11,891 nt of DNA from Larix sibirica (GCA_004151065.3 NWUY0300098681.1:8565-20455), one strand, 5' to 3'. Counted from the stretch's first letter, positions 1 through 9,040 are shown. The notes: generated by a model from the letters alone, not told the origin. A program made the numbers and translations.

Positions 1-463
1 TACTGGATGAATTGTTGAAATGTTGCATGTGTGCGAATTTTTGGCGTTAACAAGGTCCCTGCCAATAATAACATTATTCACTTTAAGACACTAAAGGTAT
101 CACAAGTGATCCCATAATTCCTATTTGACATAAAATGTCCCATAAAGGTTGTGGACCATAAAAGAGCGATCCAAAGTATTACAATAATTTCAGTGAAAAT
201 TCCAGAGTTAACTACAAAACGATTGAGTAGAGTTATATGGTTATTAAAATTGGTAAAAACTCCCCTTGAAATACCAAACGAGTCCAATAAAATGAAATCC
301 CGCCCGTGGAAAATATTTTGAAGCTCAGACACCACTTGTTCACCCTTTCTCGTAGTATTTGAATTAGGAGCATATTGGGTCTCTCTTGATCGACTGTACA
401 TTTGAAGGAAATTTGTGTGGCCTACCCTCCCAAAAATATAACATTTACAAATAAAAATTCCAT
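1..463 (-). pseudogene. LINE copy A ORF2 start: AP-like endonuclease, broken
   Basis: The probable ORF2 start is the minus-strand ATG at 461-463, giving MEFLFVNV, which matches the usual plant L1 start (M-K-x-L-x-W-N-V-R-G-L-G) and is conserved in copy D. Reading then passes to another frame holding an ETQ triplet in place of the QETK motif that supplies the catalytic Glu, and a DSFGISRGVF segment in place of the usual S-x-G-x-SGG motif. About 50 codons on, the frame shifts again to NLYGTF (equivalent of VYGP) and IIGRDL (equivalent of the GGDFN motif, catalytic Asp). The 135-codon open frame at 78-485 is therefore only partly the real endonuclease frame. The EN family nicks target DNA to prime reverse transcription; this copy cannot. 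It is cut by the window edge before the SDH motif. Confidence 0.72.
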
Positions 464-1620
464 TTATGCACACTTCTAGGGGCATGTCCTACTCAAAGGA
501 CCCATGAAATTATTTTTTGTTGACCTTGAATTACTTTTCTAATATAATTTTCTTGGGATTTCTTAATAGTTTACTTCCTACCTACTTTAGAACCAATTGT
601 CTCCCTTAGTGTTTCAACCCCTATACCCCTTCCATCTCCAGACTCATTAACTAGAACCTTGACCTCGATAGATATGGGCCTCCTCCCTAACTACTAGAGG
701 ATATACCAGAATCGTCAAACTTGTTCACAAGTAAGGTGACTAAAATTATTTTAGAATCTTTTGATAAACCCACCATAAAATATCACACCCCTAACTTCAA
801 TGGGGATGCACTTGCCTCTAGATATTGTACCTCGACAAAGAGGGAAGAATTAAGACCTTGAGTGGGAGGAACAATGGTAAGGGAAACTAGGTTGGACTCA
901 TTAAAAGAATAAATTGTTTGCAAAGTCTTACCAATGAATTTGTCACCGGATGAATCCCATCTCCACATCAATTCTAGTTGGTCTAGCTGAGATGAGGGAA
1001 ACTCTATATCTCTGAAAAATCTCTTGCGTAACCATCTACATAACATCCTAAACCTTGATTTTGGAATTCATCAGAATAAATATATCTCCCATGACAAAAA
1101 TGATATTATCCCCTTCATCCCCTCTATCCTCCAAACCCTTTCTAAATTGTTTCGCTTATTTCATTGAGCCTTCTAAATCCTTAACAAGGTTTTGTGCCTC
1201 ATCCCATTGTAGAGGTTCTCCACCTCGGTCCTCATTTGATCTTGGATTCCATACTTGTTTTTTTAAATGCTACAATTAATCATCCCACATGTCCAGACAT
1301 GTGACAAAGAGCACATGAAAAGGGAACATTCTTGTAGTCTAAAGTGTGTGTGTACGAGCGGTCTCCCACCACCAAATGTATAGACTCAAATAAACCTTTC
1401 CATTAATATATTTCCATGACAATTCTTGCCACAAACCTTGATGAAGAAATTCAACAACATCATCTACAACTACAAACTTTCCGATGGTATCTCCAATGGC
1501 TCTCAACCCCGCCTCCATCCAAAATTCCAAAGGAAACTAGGGTCGTTTGTCCCAAATTGGGATGCTAGTTAGAAATTCATCACATGGATTGAACAATGGG
1601 TGGCACATCTTCATAGCCAA
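50..1620 (+). repeat. Direct repeat, left copy (pairs with 10318-11891)
   Basis: This stretch matches 10318 to the right window edge in the same orientation and order, with only small indels. Shared landmarks are the AATAATAA...ATTATTCACTTTA block (about 74 and 10328), the ORF2 ATG, the zinc knuckle, and the block ending CAGAAATTCATCAC-like near 1580 and 11852. Both copies probably continue beyond what is compared here, because copy D is cut at 11891. Confidence 0.85.
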
Positions 1621-1905
1621 CAAATGTTTGCTGAAAAACCAAAAGTGACGCAAAATATGTTAGGCTTCATGCTTCCTCTAGAACACAAACTCAAACCAAC
1701 CTCTAGCCAAAGAGTGAATGACAAGGTGATATCCCACCATCGGGATCCAAGCTTCCTACACTCACAAAGTAAGAGATTCCATCCGGACCCATTGCCTACA
1801 TAAGTTACCCACTAGATCCCTTCCTTCTAATTTTGCGATTTCCAGTACTTGAACTCTCATACCAATAACAAGAGAAACATCACCACCTTGGAAGTGCACC
1901 ACCTT
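489..1905 (-). pseudogene. LINE copy A ORF1 (DUF4283-like, zinc-knuckle nucleic-acid-binding protein), broken
   Basis: In plant L1 elements ORF1 encodes the RNA-binding, gag-like protein. On the minus strand one frame from about 1905 to 1340 reads through a DUF4283-type domain: GGDVSLVIGMRVQVLEI near the start, then HSLARGWFEFVF, then EFLTSIPIW, then PLEFWMEAGLRAIGDTIGKF. Stops interrupt it (for example before RKHEA and before FPLEF). A zinc knuckle follows at 1289-1315: Cys-x2-Cys-x3-Gly-His, with the last Cys replaced. Downstream, 783-1046 is open for 87 codons (FPSSQLDQLELMW), with a close counterpart in copy D. The C-terminal tail keeps EAIGSKVGRK. The true stop is either TAA at 571-573 or TAG at 489-491, both shared with copy D; the second lies 25 bases before the ORF2 ATG. 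No start codon is clear. Confidence 0.75.
1289..1315 (-). other. Zinc-knuckle remnant in LINE copy A ORF1
   Basis: The nine codons read C-A-L-C-H-M-S-G-H, preceded by NVPFS. This fits the CX2CX3GHX4C nucleic-acid-binding knuckle of plant L1 ORF1, which usually follows a V-P-F-R-C lead. The final Cys position is not Cys, and a stop lies just before it. The equivalent in copy D is at 11563-11589. Confidence 0.65.
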
Positions 1906-1949
1906 TCGTTGTTTTCTCTATTTTTCCCAATTAATCGGTGGGTTTTATC

Positions 1950-3080
1950 TTTAAAAATATTCTAGTTTGATCTATGCTCCCATGAAAACCCATGAGTTCG
2001 ATTCTAGTTCAATTCAACACTTCTCTTTGTAAACTTTAATTTTTTCATTGAAAAGGCAAGGACAACAATATACTTAAGAATTCAACATATAAATTCTAAG
2101 TTATAAACTCTTAAAGCTCGATCAAATAAAATGAAACTTTTCTTTTCTTTATCCAATTCATTTTCTCTTCCATAATTTCATGTTTTGCATAAATCCACAT
2201 CATGAATTACATGGTTCATTGAATTATCAAGTATATCAATTTGGAAGTGTAATTTCATTCATAAATCCAAAACTTTTAGCCTTAGAGTTTTTAGGCATAG
2301 AGGAATTGTTGAAATTGTAGAGATTAGTTATTGGGATTGTATAATTTGAGTTCAATAAAGATATTCGAGAAACTTGATTCTATTTATATATTTAATAATG
2401 CAATTTTAATAATAAAAATTTACATTTTGACCTAATATGATAGAATGGTATTATAGTGATATTAACAAGAAAAGAAGTCCAAATCTTACTTTGCTTTTTT
2501 TTTTTACTAAATAAATAGTTTTAAATTATAATTCGATTTTCAAATACATTTGATTGAATATATAATTTAAGATTTTATATATTATTGGTGATTTCCTTAA
2601 ACCTTCAAAACCCAGCCCCTAGTTAGGTACCATGGCCTAAAACTTTGGAACACCCAAATTCCAACCGATTTTTCACGAGAGAAAATTTGACTGGATTATT
2701 TTTATCCAATAAGAATTAGGAAAGTAAACATTCCAACACAACAAAGGTAGTGAGGTGACACTATACACCCCAAAACCCGTAGGTTTTGAATTGTTTTAAT
2801 GTCATTTCATTACTGAGATGTTCAATTCACATTGGCACTTCAAAGGTTTAACATACATATTGGGTTGAATTATATAAAAAAATGAACGTTGTTAATGGTG
2901 TGGACATCAATACAATCCCTTTGCACTAATCGTTGATTGTTGAAAGTTGCCCCATAATAAATTTTAAACCCAACCTCATGTACATTCCAATTTTTTTCAT
3001 TATTAAAAATGTTAAAATTATTTAATTTGATTTATAAAAAGTTTAATAATAAGATTATGTACTTCATTTTCGTAATTCTC
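1950..3080. other. AT-rich non-coding spacer between LINE copy A and fragment B
   Basis: I see no coding similarity on either strand. The stretch is rich in A and T with short homopolymers. It should contain the 5' UTR of copy A on its left side and the 3' UTR or tail of fragment B on its right side, both read on the minus strand. The poly(T) at 2495-2505 is the only clear candidate for an element end. A pol III B-box-like word at 1996-2004 stands alone. Confidence 0.5.
2495..2505 (-). repeat. 11-base homopolymer; possible LINE poly(A) tail on the minus strand
   Basis: This is the longest homopolymer in the window: eleven T on the plus strand, so poly(A) on the minus strand, downstream of fragment B in B's own direction. 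LINEs commonly end in poly(A), so it may mark the 3' end of the B/D element with a long 3' UTR. A weaker alternative lies at 3083-3093 (T-rich, interrupted). Chance occurrence in AT-rich DNA is equally possible. Confidence 0.3.
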
Positions 3081-3199
3081 ATTTTATTTTTTCAAAGAAA
3101 AAAACATACTTTCCATTCAAGTGGAAAATAAAATATATTTTGAGGTGTTGTGGATGTAACCAAAAAGGAGACCAAGCTATCTTCAATAAAGTTGATCCC

Positions 3200-4150
3200 C
3201 CATCGACCCCAAACATAAGTTCCATTGTGTCCTCAAATAAGTACTTATTACAACAAAATAACGAAGCATGTCCCAAAAAACATGAACTATTATCTAGCTA
3301 TCCTAAGTCCAATTGATATCACTCGGCTCTCCTTGAACTCGACGTCATGTATGTTGACAACCTATGGAATCACTTGGTGATTTCTTTGATATGTAGTGGT
3401 AAATTGTGAAGCTTAATATCCTACACCTAAATATTACCTTCATCCATTGTATGGAAAATGAAAAATCCCTAAAATCCCTAAAGACTTGTAACTGTTCCAA
3501 TATGAGCTCCATAGAGAATTTTAAGACATGAAACAGAGCTTTGAACTTTGCCCAATTATTGGTTCATGATCCCAAGGTTTCCTTCCCTACACAGAAATAC
3601 TCACCACACATAAATAAAACAAATCCAATGCCACATTGTCACTCATCCCCTTGGAAAGCTTCATCAAAGAATGACCAATCAGTCTCTTTGTTAATGTTAA
3701 TTTCACCAACATGCCAAACTGTGCAAGGAACCAAGACTTGTGTATAGTGTTTTAACATCACAATGACTTGAGCTGAGATCTCGAAAGTTGGAAAAAAATT
3801 CTCCTCAAATATGGTAGAATTACGAGCCAACCACATCCCCCAAACTATCAAATATGGGAGGTCTCTAAACACCTTTGGTTCCCTACGAGAGAAAAAAGTC
3901 TAAGAAACACCTCATTGTAGTATCTCCATTCCACAACTGCCGTAATCTCAGATGATGTTCAATTTCCACTCAAACCTGTCTTGTGAATGAATAATGCAAA
4001 AAGATATGGTTGTTTGTCTCTTCAACCACTCCTCACAAACCACAAATGCATGGCCCCTACGCGGAGACTCTTTTATTCAATAAAAACCAATGGATTAAAA
4101 TACTTGTTAGTAGAGTTGATGATGATCCCTAAAATTGTCCTCTTTTTGTT
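3200..4150 (-). pseudogene. LINE fragment B: 3' end of ORF2 (zf-RVT and RNase H), broken
   Basis: Minus-strand order is: ILIHWFLLNKRV; a zf-RVT knuckle with CxC-type cysteines (CICG, 4042-4050), ETNNHIFLH with its His at 4006-4008, and TRQV followed by TGA where Trp is usual; LPYLIVWGMWLARNSTIFEE (frame open 3639-3872); then RNase H with W-x-FFDEAFQG. RNase H keeps the first catalytic Asp (3663-3665), reads NNWAK where N-x-AE is expected (catalytic Glu to Lys, 3546-3548), and keeps the Asp of the GDS-like motif beside a 9-base duplication. ORF2 probably ended near 3200-3215. The domain would degrade RNA in the RNA-DNA hybrid; this copy cannot. Stops lie at CGL*, DE*QCG and GS*TNN, with at least one frameshift near 3870. 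Confidence 0.82.
3462..3479 (-). repeat. 9-base tandem duplication inside the RNase H motif of fragment B
   Basis: The unit AAAATCCCT occurs twice in a row on the plus strand. On the minus strand it doubles the residues R-D-F at the position of the conserved GDS motif; removing one unit restores the spacing to the following IQWM. It is a small in-frame slippage or duplication in an already dead copy. Confidence 0.7.
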
Positions 4151-4355
4151 AGTTGTTTTGCGTAATCTATCCCTCTTTTTTCCCATGTCTTACTCTTCAT
4201 TTGATACTTTTTATGTTTTGATGTGGCCTCAATCATAAGGTACTTTTCATCTTACATGCCTTGATATTTCATTAGTTATTTGAATAATGTATGAAGGATT
4301 ATGTGCTTTGTAACTTCCTTGTGGAGTGTTACAGAACTACTGCAGATTGGGGAAC

Positions 4356-4436
4356 ACTGCGGATCCCATCATCTACAAGACTGTTGTGGATCCCATCACC
4401 TATAATATTACTGCGATTCCCATCACCTATATGATT
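4356..4436 (+). repeat. Degenerate tandem repeat, three units of 24-30 bases
   Basis: Units start at 4356, 4380 and 4410, each beginning ACTG and containing a GATCCCATCA- or GATTCCCATCA-like core followed by TCTACA or CCTATA. The second and third units are closest. It is imperfect and short, so it could be a remnant of a larger array or of an LTR subrepeat. Confidence 0.55.
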
Positions 4437-4752
4437 TATTTGGATTGTTGTTGTAGATTACTAAGGATCCTATTTTATTTGGAACCATTACAGATTCTCG
4501 AAATTATAGGATGTTGTTGTTAGCTCCAAGTTGTTAGATCATGAGATGAGAAGATAACAAATAATTAAAAGTGCCTTTTTGCATTAGCGGATATATACGA
4601 GATATTGGTGCACCATGCTAGTCATACATCCATCATCGAGATATGGATCTTATTGAAATAATTAATTATGTGATTGTAACTGAAATCAAGTTGGCACATT
4701 TACTTATTGTTTTAGATAAGAATGATGGATTGGTATTATGAGAATAAGTATT

Positions 4753-4994
4753 TGTTGGAACAATTTGAGAATTTATTGATTCTCAAGCATGTTCCTAGAT
4801 TACTTTGTTAAGTTCAACAATATTCAAAATGTATAAAAATAGAGCCTCTTGTCATTGGAGGGGAGGCTAGACATCGTGAAACTTATATCACACTGTATCT
4901 ATTGCATTAAATAAAAAAAAGTCGATTTGAAGTTGTGGCAATCATTTATGTGTGAGTTGATTTAATTATGTAGCTACTATATCATTCCCCAACA
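4753..4994. mobile_element. Candidate solo LTR (about 242 bases), weak
   Basis: The segment opens with TGTTGG and closes with CCAACA, a perfect 6-base terminal inverted pair of the TG...CA type used by LTR retrotransposons. Inside is a TATA-like TATAAAAATAG near 4832. The immediate flanks (GTATT before, CTCTA after) are not a target-site duplication, and no primer-binding site or polypurine tract is evident. Such termini can arise by chance in this composition, so this is only a candidate. Confidence 0.28.
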
Positions 4995-5384
4995 CTCTAT
5001 TGTCAAGAGTTAGTTCCCACTCCGAAGAACATAGGTGTTGGCTATTTAATTTCATAGAAATTGTAGATGTTAGATTTTCTTAGTAATTTCTTTTGTTCGA
5101 TGTAGATATTGGTAATTGTTGTGTTAAAATGACTATTGGTTTCTTTTGGGAATTGAGTGAATACTTCACATGTTAGTGAATGCAACTGGTATGCAACTTT
5201 TCATCAATTCCTTAATGTGAATGATAATCAAATTTTTGATTCTTAGTTGATCTTGTTGTTTTGAAAGAATTGTATAGTTAATTTACTTTGCTGCAACTCA
5301 TAATAGATAATATGATACTAGACATAAATTGTAGCATGCATAGACATTGCATGATAACTCGCAAGAAATTTTAAAACCTTGATT

Positions 5385-7009
5385 GATAGTTTAATGAACA
5401 ATCTGCCATCCTCAAGATGGACTTGTCCAAGGCCTATGATCATGTAAGCTGGACATTCCTTCATCTAGTTCTCATTAAGATGGGAATGGCCCTCCCCATG
5501 GTGAACTAGATCTTTGATCATATTGATTCCACCTCATTTGCAGTCCTCATCAATGGTTCTCCCTCAAGGTTTTTCAGCTCTTTCATAGGTATTCGCCAAG
5601 TTTTCACTCTCTCCCCCTTTCTCTTTTTGATTATTGTTGAGACCTTAAGAAAACTAGTCAAAGAGGTCGTGGGGAATGGATCTTTGAGAGGTATTCCTAT
5701 CTTTTCTTAGGAAACGGTTTCCTTCCTCCTTTTTGTAGACGGTGTTCTTTTTTTGGTCTTTTGGTCTGAATCAAGTCTAAGGACTTTAAAAGAGTTGCTT
5801 GATCTATAATTTAAAGCCACTAGAATGCAGGTAAATTTTGATAAATCATGCTTATGCCACAATGCCTTGCTGATCTCTGTTTTGAGGTATTGTAGAAGCA
5901 TCCTTCCTTTTTAGGAGAAGGAATTGAAAAAATGGATTCAAACATTTTATGGTATCTAATTATATTTTTTTACAAGACGATGAGCCTGACACTTTGTGTT
6001 GGTCTAAAAATCCAAAAACCAGGGATTTCTCACTAAAAATCGGTTATAAATACTGGATGGAAAGTCATTTCTCATAAGAAAAAAATGGTGGTGGATTATT
6101 ATGTGGAAACTTCACTCTCCCCCCAAATGTATAATTACCCTTTAGTTTTCGCTAAGTAACAAATTCTTAACCTAGGAAGTGGGATGCAAACGTGGTTGGG
6201 TTGGTTCTATCCATTGTGTTATATGTAAATGATGTGAATAAACTTATTCTCATCTTTTTATTCACTATGATTATGCAGCTTAGGTAACAATGATTGTTCA
6301 ACAAGATATTAAGTCATCTTCTTCGTGGTCTGTAGTAGTTATGGAAGAGTGTTTGAAATCTAGTTGGAAGATAAAGTAGTTAAAAGTTTTGAAGGAATGC
6401 CTAGTTTTTTAGTTTCCAATATCTGGTGGACTCGAAACTCAAGCATTTAAAAAAAACATGGAAATTACCCCTAAAGTGATTGCAGGTATAATTCTAAATA
6501 TTTCTAAAGAATCATGAAAGATATGAATATCAAAAAACCCATAGTTCTATCGATGCCTGAGATTGACTTCAGCATTCTGTGGGGATACTTTGAAGAGCTT
6601 TCCAGGGCCATCCAAGGCATTGCAAGGTAGGTGTGGTCTTATTCATAACTCAGAATCATTTTCTTCATATTCACTACACTCCTAGTAGTGGCACAAAAAA
6701 TAGGGCATAATTCATTTCCCTTCACACCTTGCTTCAAAGTTTCATAAATAAAAAAGGAGTTTCTAAGCTCCAAATTTTCGGGGACTCCAAATTAGTGATT
6801 CAACATAAGGATGTGGTAACATATGTAATACTTGAGCCTCCAATGCTTTCCAGGGGTTCGAATGGATATCATTTAGGTATATCATCAGAGAATTAAATAC
6901 TAAGGATGATGCTTTATCCAAGGAGGTTTTGGTCCTTCCAAATGGATCTTTTGGTCTCTATGAATTCCTCGACAACGAGGAAACACAATCTATGGAGTTT
7001 TTCTTTTAA
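5385..7009 (+). pseudogene. LINE copy C ORF2: RT, zf-RVT remnant and C-terminal RNase H, broken
   Basis: One frame from about 5385 to 5960 carries RT motifs in order: ILKMDLSKAYDHVSW (first catalytic Asp in MDL, 5420-5422), FAVLINGSP, GIRQVFTLSP (Gly of RQG lost), LLFVDGVLF (second Asp of the DD pair is Gly, 5741-5743) and MQVNFDKS. In-frame stops are TAG 5507, TAG 5708, TAA 5807 and TAG 5912. The frame then changes and only some tens of residues separate NFDKS from DDEPDTLCW, where a full element has the thumb and connection, so a deletion of several hundred bases is likely. Then come IIMWKLHSPPKC and a zf-RVT remnant. RNase H follows from about 6578: SGTKNRA followed by TAA (6708-6710) at the catalytic Glu site, LQIFGDSKLVIQ with its Asp intact (6783-6785), and IIRELNTKDDALSKE. 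The last part, 6857-7009, is open to its own TAA. Confidence 0.84.
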
Positions 7010-7385
7010 TTTTAATTATAATATTTTTGACTAGACAATAATTGAGATCAATTGTCAACATATATGTATCCTTTTTTGTACATTTTGTATATCTTAGTAT
7101 GTGAAGCAAACAAGGATTGGATATAAACTCTCCATCATTTTCGTACAATTTGGTTAATTTTGTATTTTCTTGAGAATCTGGCAGGGATTTTATTTGAACC
7201 CCCAGTTATACAGAATGTAAGTAGCCTATAATGGCTATAGATTGAGATGGAATGGGATTTCAAAGTCAAGTCTTTTTGTTCTGCTTGTAAAGATGCCTCT
7301 TTTATGGGCAAGCAACATGTATATTCGTCCATGAATATAAAGAATTTTTCTTTGGAAAAACAAATTCCAATGAACAATCTATTTA
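5385..7385 (+). mobile_element. LINE copy C, 5'-truncated and internally deleted, opposite strand to A, B and D
   Basis: It begins inside the RT domain near 5385 (no ORF1, EN or RT fingers upstream), runs through RT, a shortened region, zf-RVT and RNase H to a stop at 7007-7009, then into AT-rich probable 3' UTR. 5' truncation is typical of LINE insertions. It sits between the separated D and B fragments, consistent with insertion into that older element. No poly(A) tail or flanking duplication is visible at the right edge near 7385. Confidence 0.72.
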
Positions 7386-7389
7386 ACTA
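7010..7389 (+). other. Probable 3' UTR of LINE copy C up to its junction with copy D
   Basis: AT-rich sequence follows the ORF2 stop of copy C. Copy D similarity on the other strand is lost by about 7390-7420, so the junction lies in this interval. An 80-codon open frame on the minus strand (7135-7377) shows no clear zf-RVT cysteine pattern and is probably incidental. There is no poly(A) run. The boundary is uncertain by tens of bases. Confidence 0.45.
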
Positions 7390-8000
7390 ATTTGAAGAGG
7401 GGTAATTAAATATCCCGTCAATCGACACCTTCCATAGTTTTTCCCACCACCAGGAAATAACCCTCCCATTTCCCTTGAAAACCACCAAGCATCTGAGCTT
7501 CGTTCTGTAATGTCCCGCTAAATGGTTACATGCCCACACCAGCTCATCATCTTCCTTACAAAGTCATATGTGAGGCTTTCTAAACTCCCCCACAAACCTA
7601 TCCCATCTATATACCAAAATATAGCTACGTTAAGGTCCTTATATCCATTCTTGGTTCCATAAATTCATTGTGTCAGGTTTTTCCGAATCTATTCAATGCA
7701 AACAATTTTGTTTTTTGAAAAAGGTCAATAAGATCAATCAACAACACAATTTCCTAACCATAGCCCATGATGGAATCAACACCCACTTTGGCATGCGTCC
7801 CCAATCCAAATCACCAAGCAATAAATCACCCAATCATTGGGAAACATGTGCAAACACTTTCCATTAATTTGACACCAAATGTATGGGCTCGTGTGGTTAC
7901 CTAATAAAATCCAATACTTTGCTAGGAGTAATGTATTTCTCAATCCAATTCACATGCCAAAGAGAGTGTCGTGTCAGAAAATTTCAAAGAAACTTTCCTG
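7390..8000 (-). other. Connection segment between thumb and zf-RVT in LINE copy D
   Basis: Blocks on the minus strand: FNQLLAGKFL*NF with HSLWHVNWIEKYITPSK (matches the L-x-KW-x-W...S-LW-x-K-x-I block of plant L1 ORF2), DDELVWACNHLAGHY (pre-zf-RVT D-x-L-x-W-x-G-x-Y block) and WWEKLWKVSID, where recognisable coding stops. Several frame changes occur. The next expected residues are found at the start of fragment B. Confidence 0.65.
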
Positions 8001-8039
8001 CTAACAACTGATTGAAATTTAAAAAAAATTAATGCCCTA

Positions 8040-9023
8040 ACCTCTAAGAGATTTAGGGGTACCTATGGTCTTCCATCTAGCCAAATTGATCCATGATAAT
8101 TCTTACTTCCTTTCCAAATAAATTTAAAACAAATTTTCCAAATTCTACTAAGGATTCCTTTTGTAACATGCAACATCAATTTAAATAGATGAGGATGGAT
8201 CAAGGATTGAATTAAGTAGAACCAGTCTCCCACCATGGTAAAGCGAACAATTTGACCATCACAACACTCTTCTCTTAATTTTGACCACCAACTAGGCCTA
8301 GTTATCTTTTCCATACTTGTTTGGTTTTAGGACATAACCTAGGTATTTTATGTTTTCATCCATGATTTGAACAAATTAAGGGAAGTTTTCCTCCCACTCA
8401 TCCCTCATATGAATTAAGTTAGCTAAACAATATAAGGCGGACTTACCAAAATTGATATCCATACCCGATCCATGACAATAATTCAATAATTACATTAAAT
8501 TGTCTTTCCTCCCCCTACAGTGTAAGAAAAAGAGTAAGATATCATCTACAAATAGTAAATGTGTCAATTGTTTCGGCCCATCGAAAGAGACCCCTTTGAT
8601 AGACCTCATTTTCTTAACTGGATGTATTGCTTGGTTGAGCCCTTCTATTTCCAACTAAAATAGGTACATAAACAGTGGGAAACCCTATCTCAAACAATAA
8701 GAAGTTTAAAAAAATTATAACTTGGAACCATTAATTAGAAATCTGAAAGTGGAAGGTGTAACGCAACCCATTATCCATCTAACTAAGTCCAAACTTAAAC
8801 CAACTTGCAACAACAACAACTTTAAATAGAATCGTGGAACTCTATCACATACTTTGGATAAGTCAAGCTTAATTACCATTTCCAGAGTGTTGGTCCTCTT
8901 TATTTTGTGTAAACCTTCATGTGCTAAGCCAATAACTTCATGCATCAACCTACGCTTTAAAAAAATTATTTGTTTTGTGGAAATAAATATTAACAAGATT
9001 GGTTTGATGTGGACTGCTATCAT
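8040..9023 (-). other. Reverse transcriptase palm and thumb of LINE copy D
   Basis: One frame runs 9023 to about 8320: MVIKLDLSKVCDRV (catalytic Asp kept), STFRFLINGSKL, LR*GFPLF (RQG with Gln now TAG, 8685-8687), LTHLLFVDDILLFF (FADD box as FVDD, both Asp kept, 8541-8546), MDINFGKSALYC and KYLGYVLKPNKYG. The thumb follows (8314-8063): HPHLFKLMLHVTKGIL, then CFKFIWKGSK, and in another frame LARWKTIGTPKSLRG. RT copies the element RNA at the nicked target. All motifs are recognisable, but seven or more stops break the domain. Confidence 0.88.
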
Positions 9024-9040
9024 TTTTTAGATGAGTTTAT

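Larger units (their letters stand above)
1..1950 (-). mobile_element. LINE copy A, 5' part, decayed L1-type retrotransposon
   Basis: Read on the minus strand this stretch holds, in order, an ORF1 remnant with a DUF4283-like domain and zinc knuckle, a short inter-ORF segment, and the first part of an ORF2 endonuclease; the rest lies beyond the left edge. It aligns without rearrangement to the 5' part of copy D at a constant offset of about 10,270 bases (the ORF2 start codons at 461-463 and 10729-10731 correspond). Within 461-560 I count about 16 differences in 100 bases, without gaps. The right boundary is where ORF1-like coding fades, near 1905-1950; no 5' end or target-site duplication is visible. 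That it is a LINE is firm; the boundary is not. Confidence 0.8.
4150..5385. other. Non-coding insert segment between LINE fragments B and C
   Basis: There is no recognisable coding sequence on either strand; the open frames are short and contain no family motif. It holds a degenerate tandem repeat (4356-4436) and a short segment bounded by TGTTGG and CCAACA (4753-4994) with a TATA-like word. It lies between the zf-RVT edge of B and the 5' truncation of C, so it is either unrelated transposon debris (for example LTR remnants) or target DNA carried with C. I could not identify it. Confidence 0.5.

Noticed and set aside
1055-1803. Plus-strand open frames at 1055-1279 and 1600-1803 as genes
   Set aside because: They are antisense to the ORF1 remnant of copy A, whose minus-strand frames match plant L1 ORF1. 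They show no motif of their own.
1996-2004. GTTCGATTC word as a pol III B box, suggesting a tRNA or SINE
   Set aside because: No A box at suitable spacing upstream and no cloverleaf-forming flanks were found; a 9-base match is expected by chance.
3541-3747. Plus-strand open frame of 68 codons
   Set aside because: It is antisense to the RNase H remnant of fragment B, which has clear family motifs on the minus strand.
3987-4523. Plus-strand open frames at 3987-4238 and 4326-4523
   Set aside because: The first overlaps the zf-RVT remnant of B in antisense; the second runs through the degenerate tandem repeat. Neither has a recognisable domain.
7135-7377. Minus-strand 80-codon frame as a zf-RVT continuation of copy D
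   Set aside because: It contains a Cys-Cys pair but not the C-x2-C...H...C spacing of zf-RVT, and a better zf-RVT match for the element exists in fragment B.
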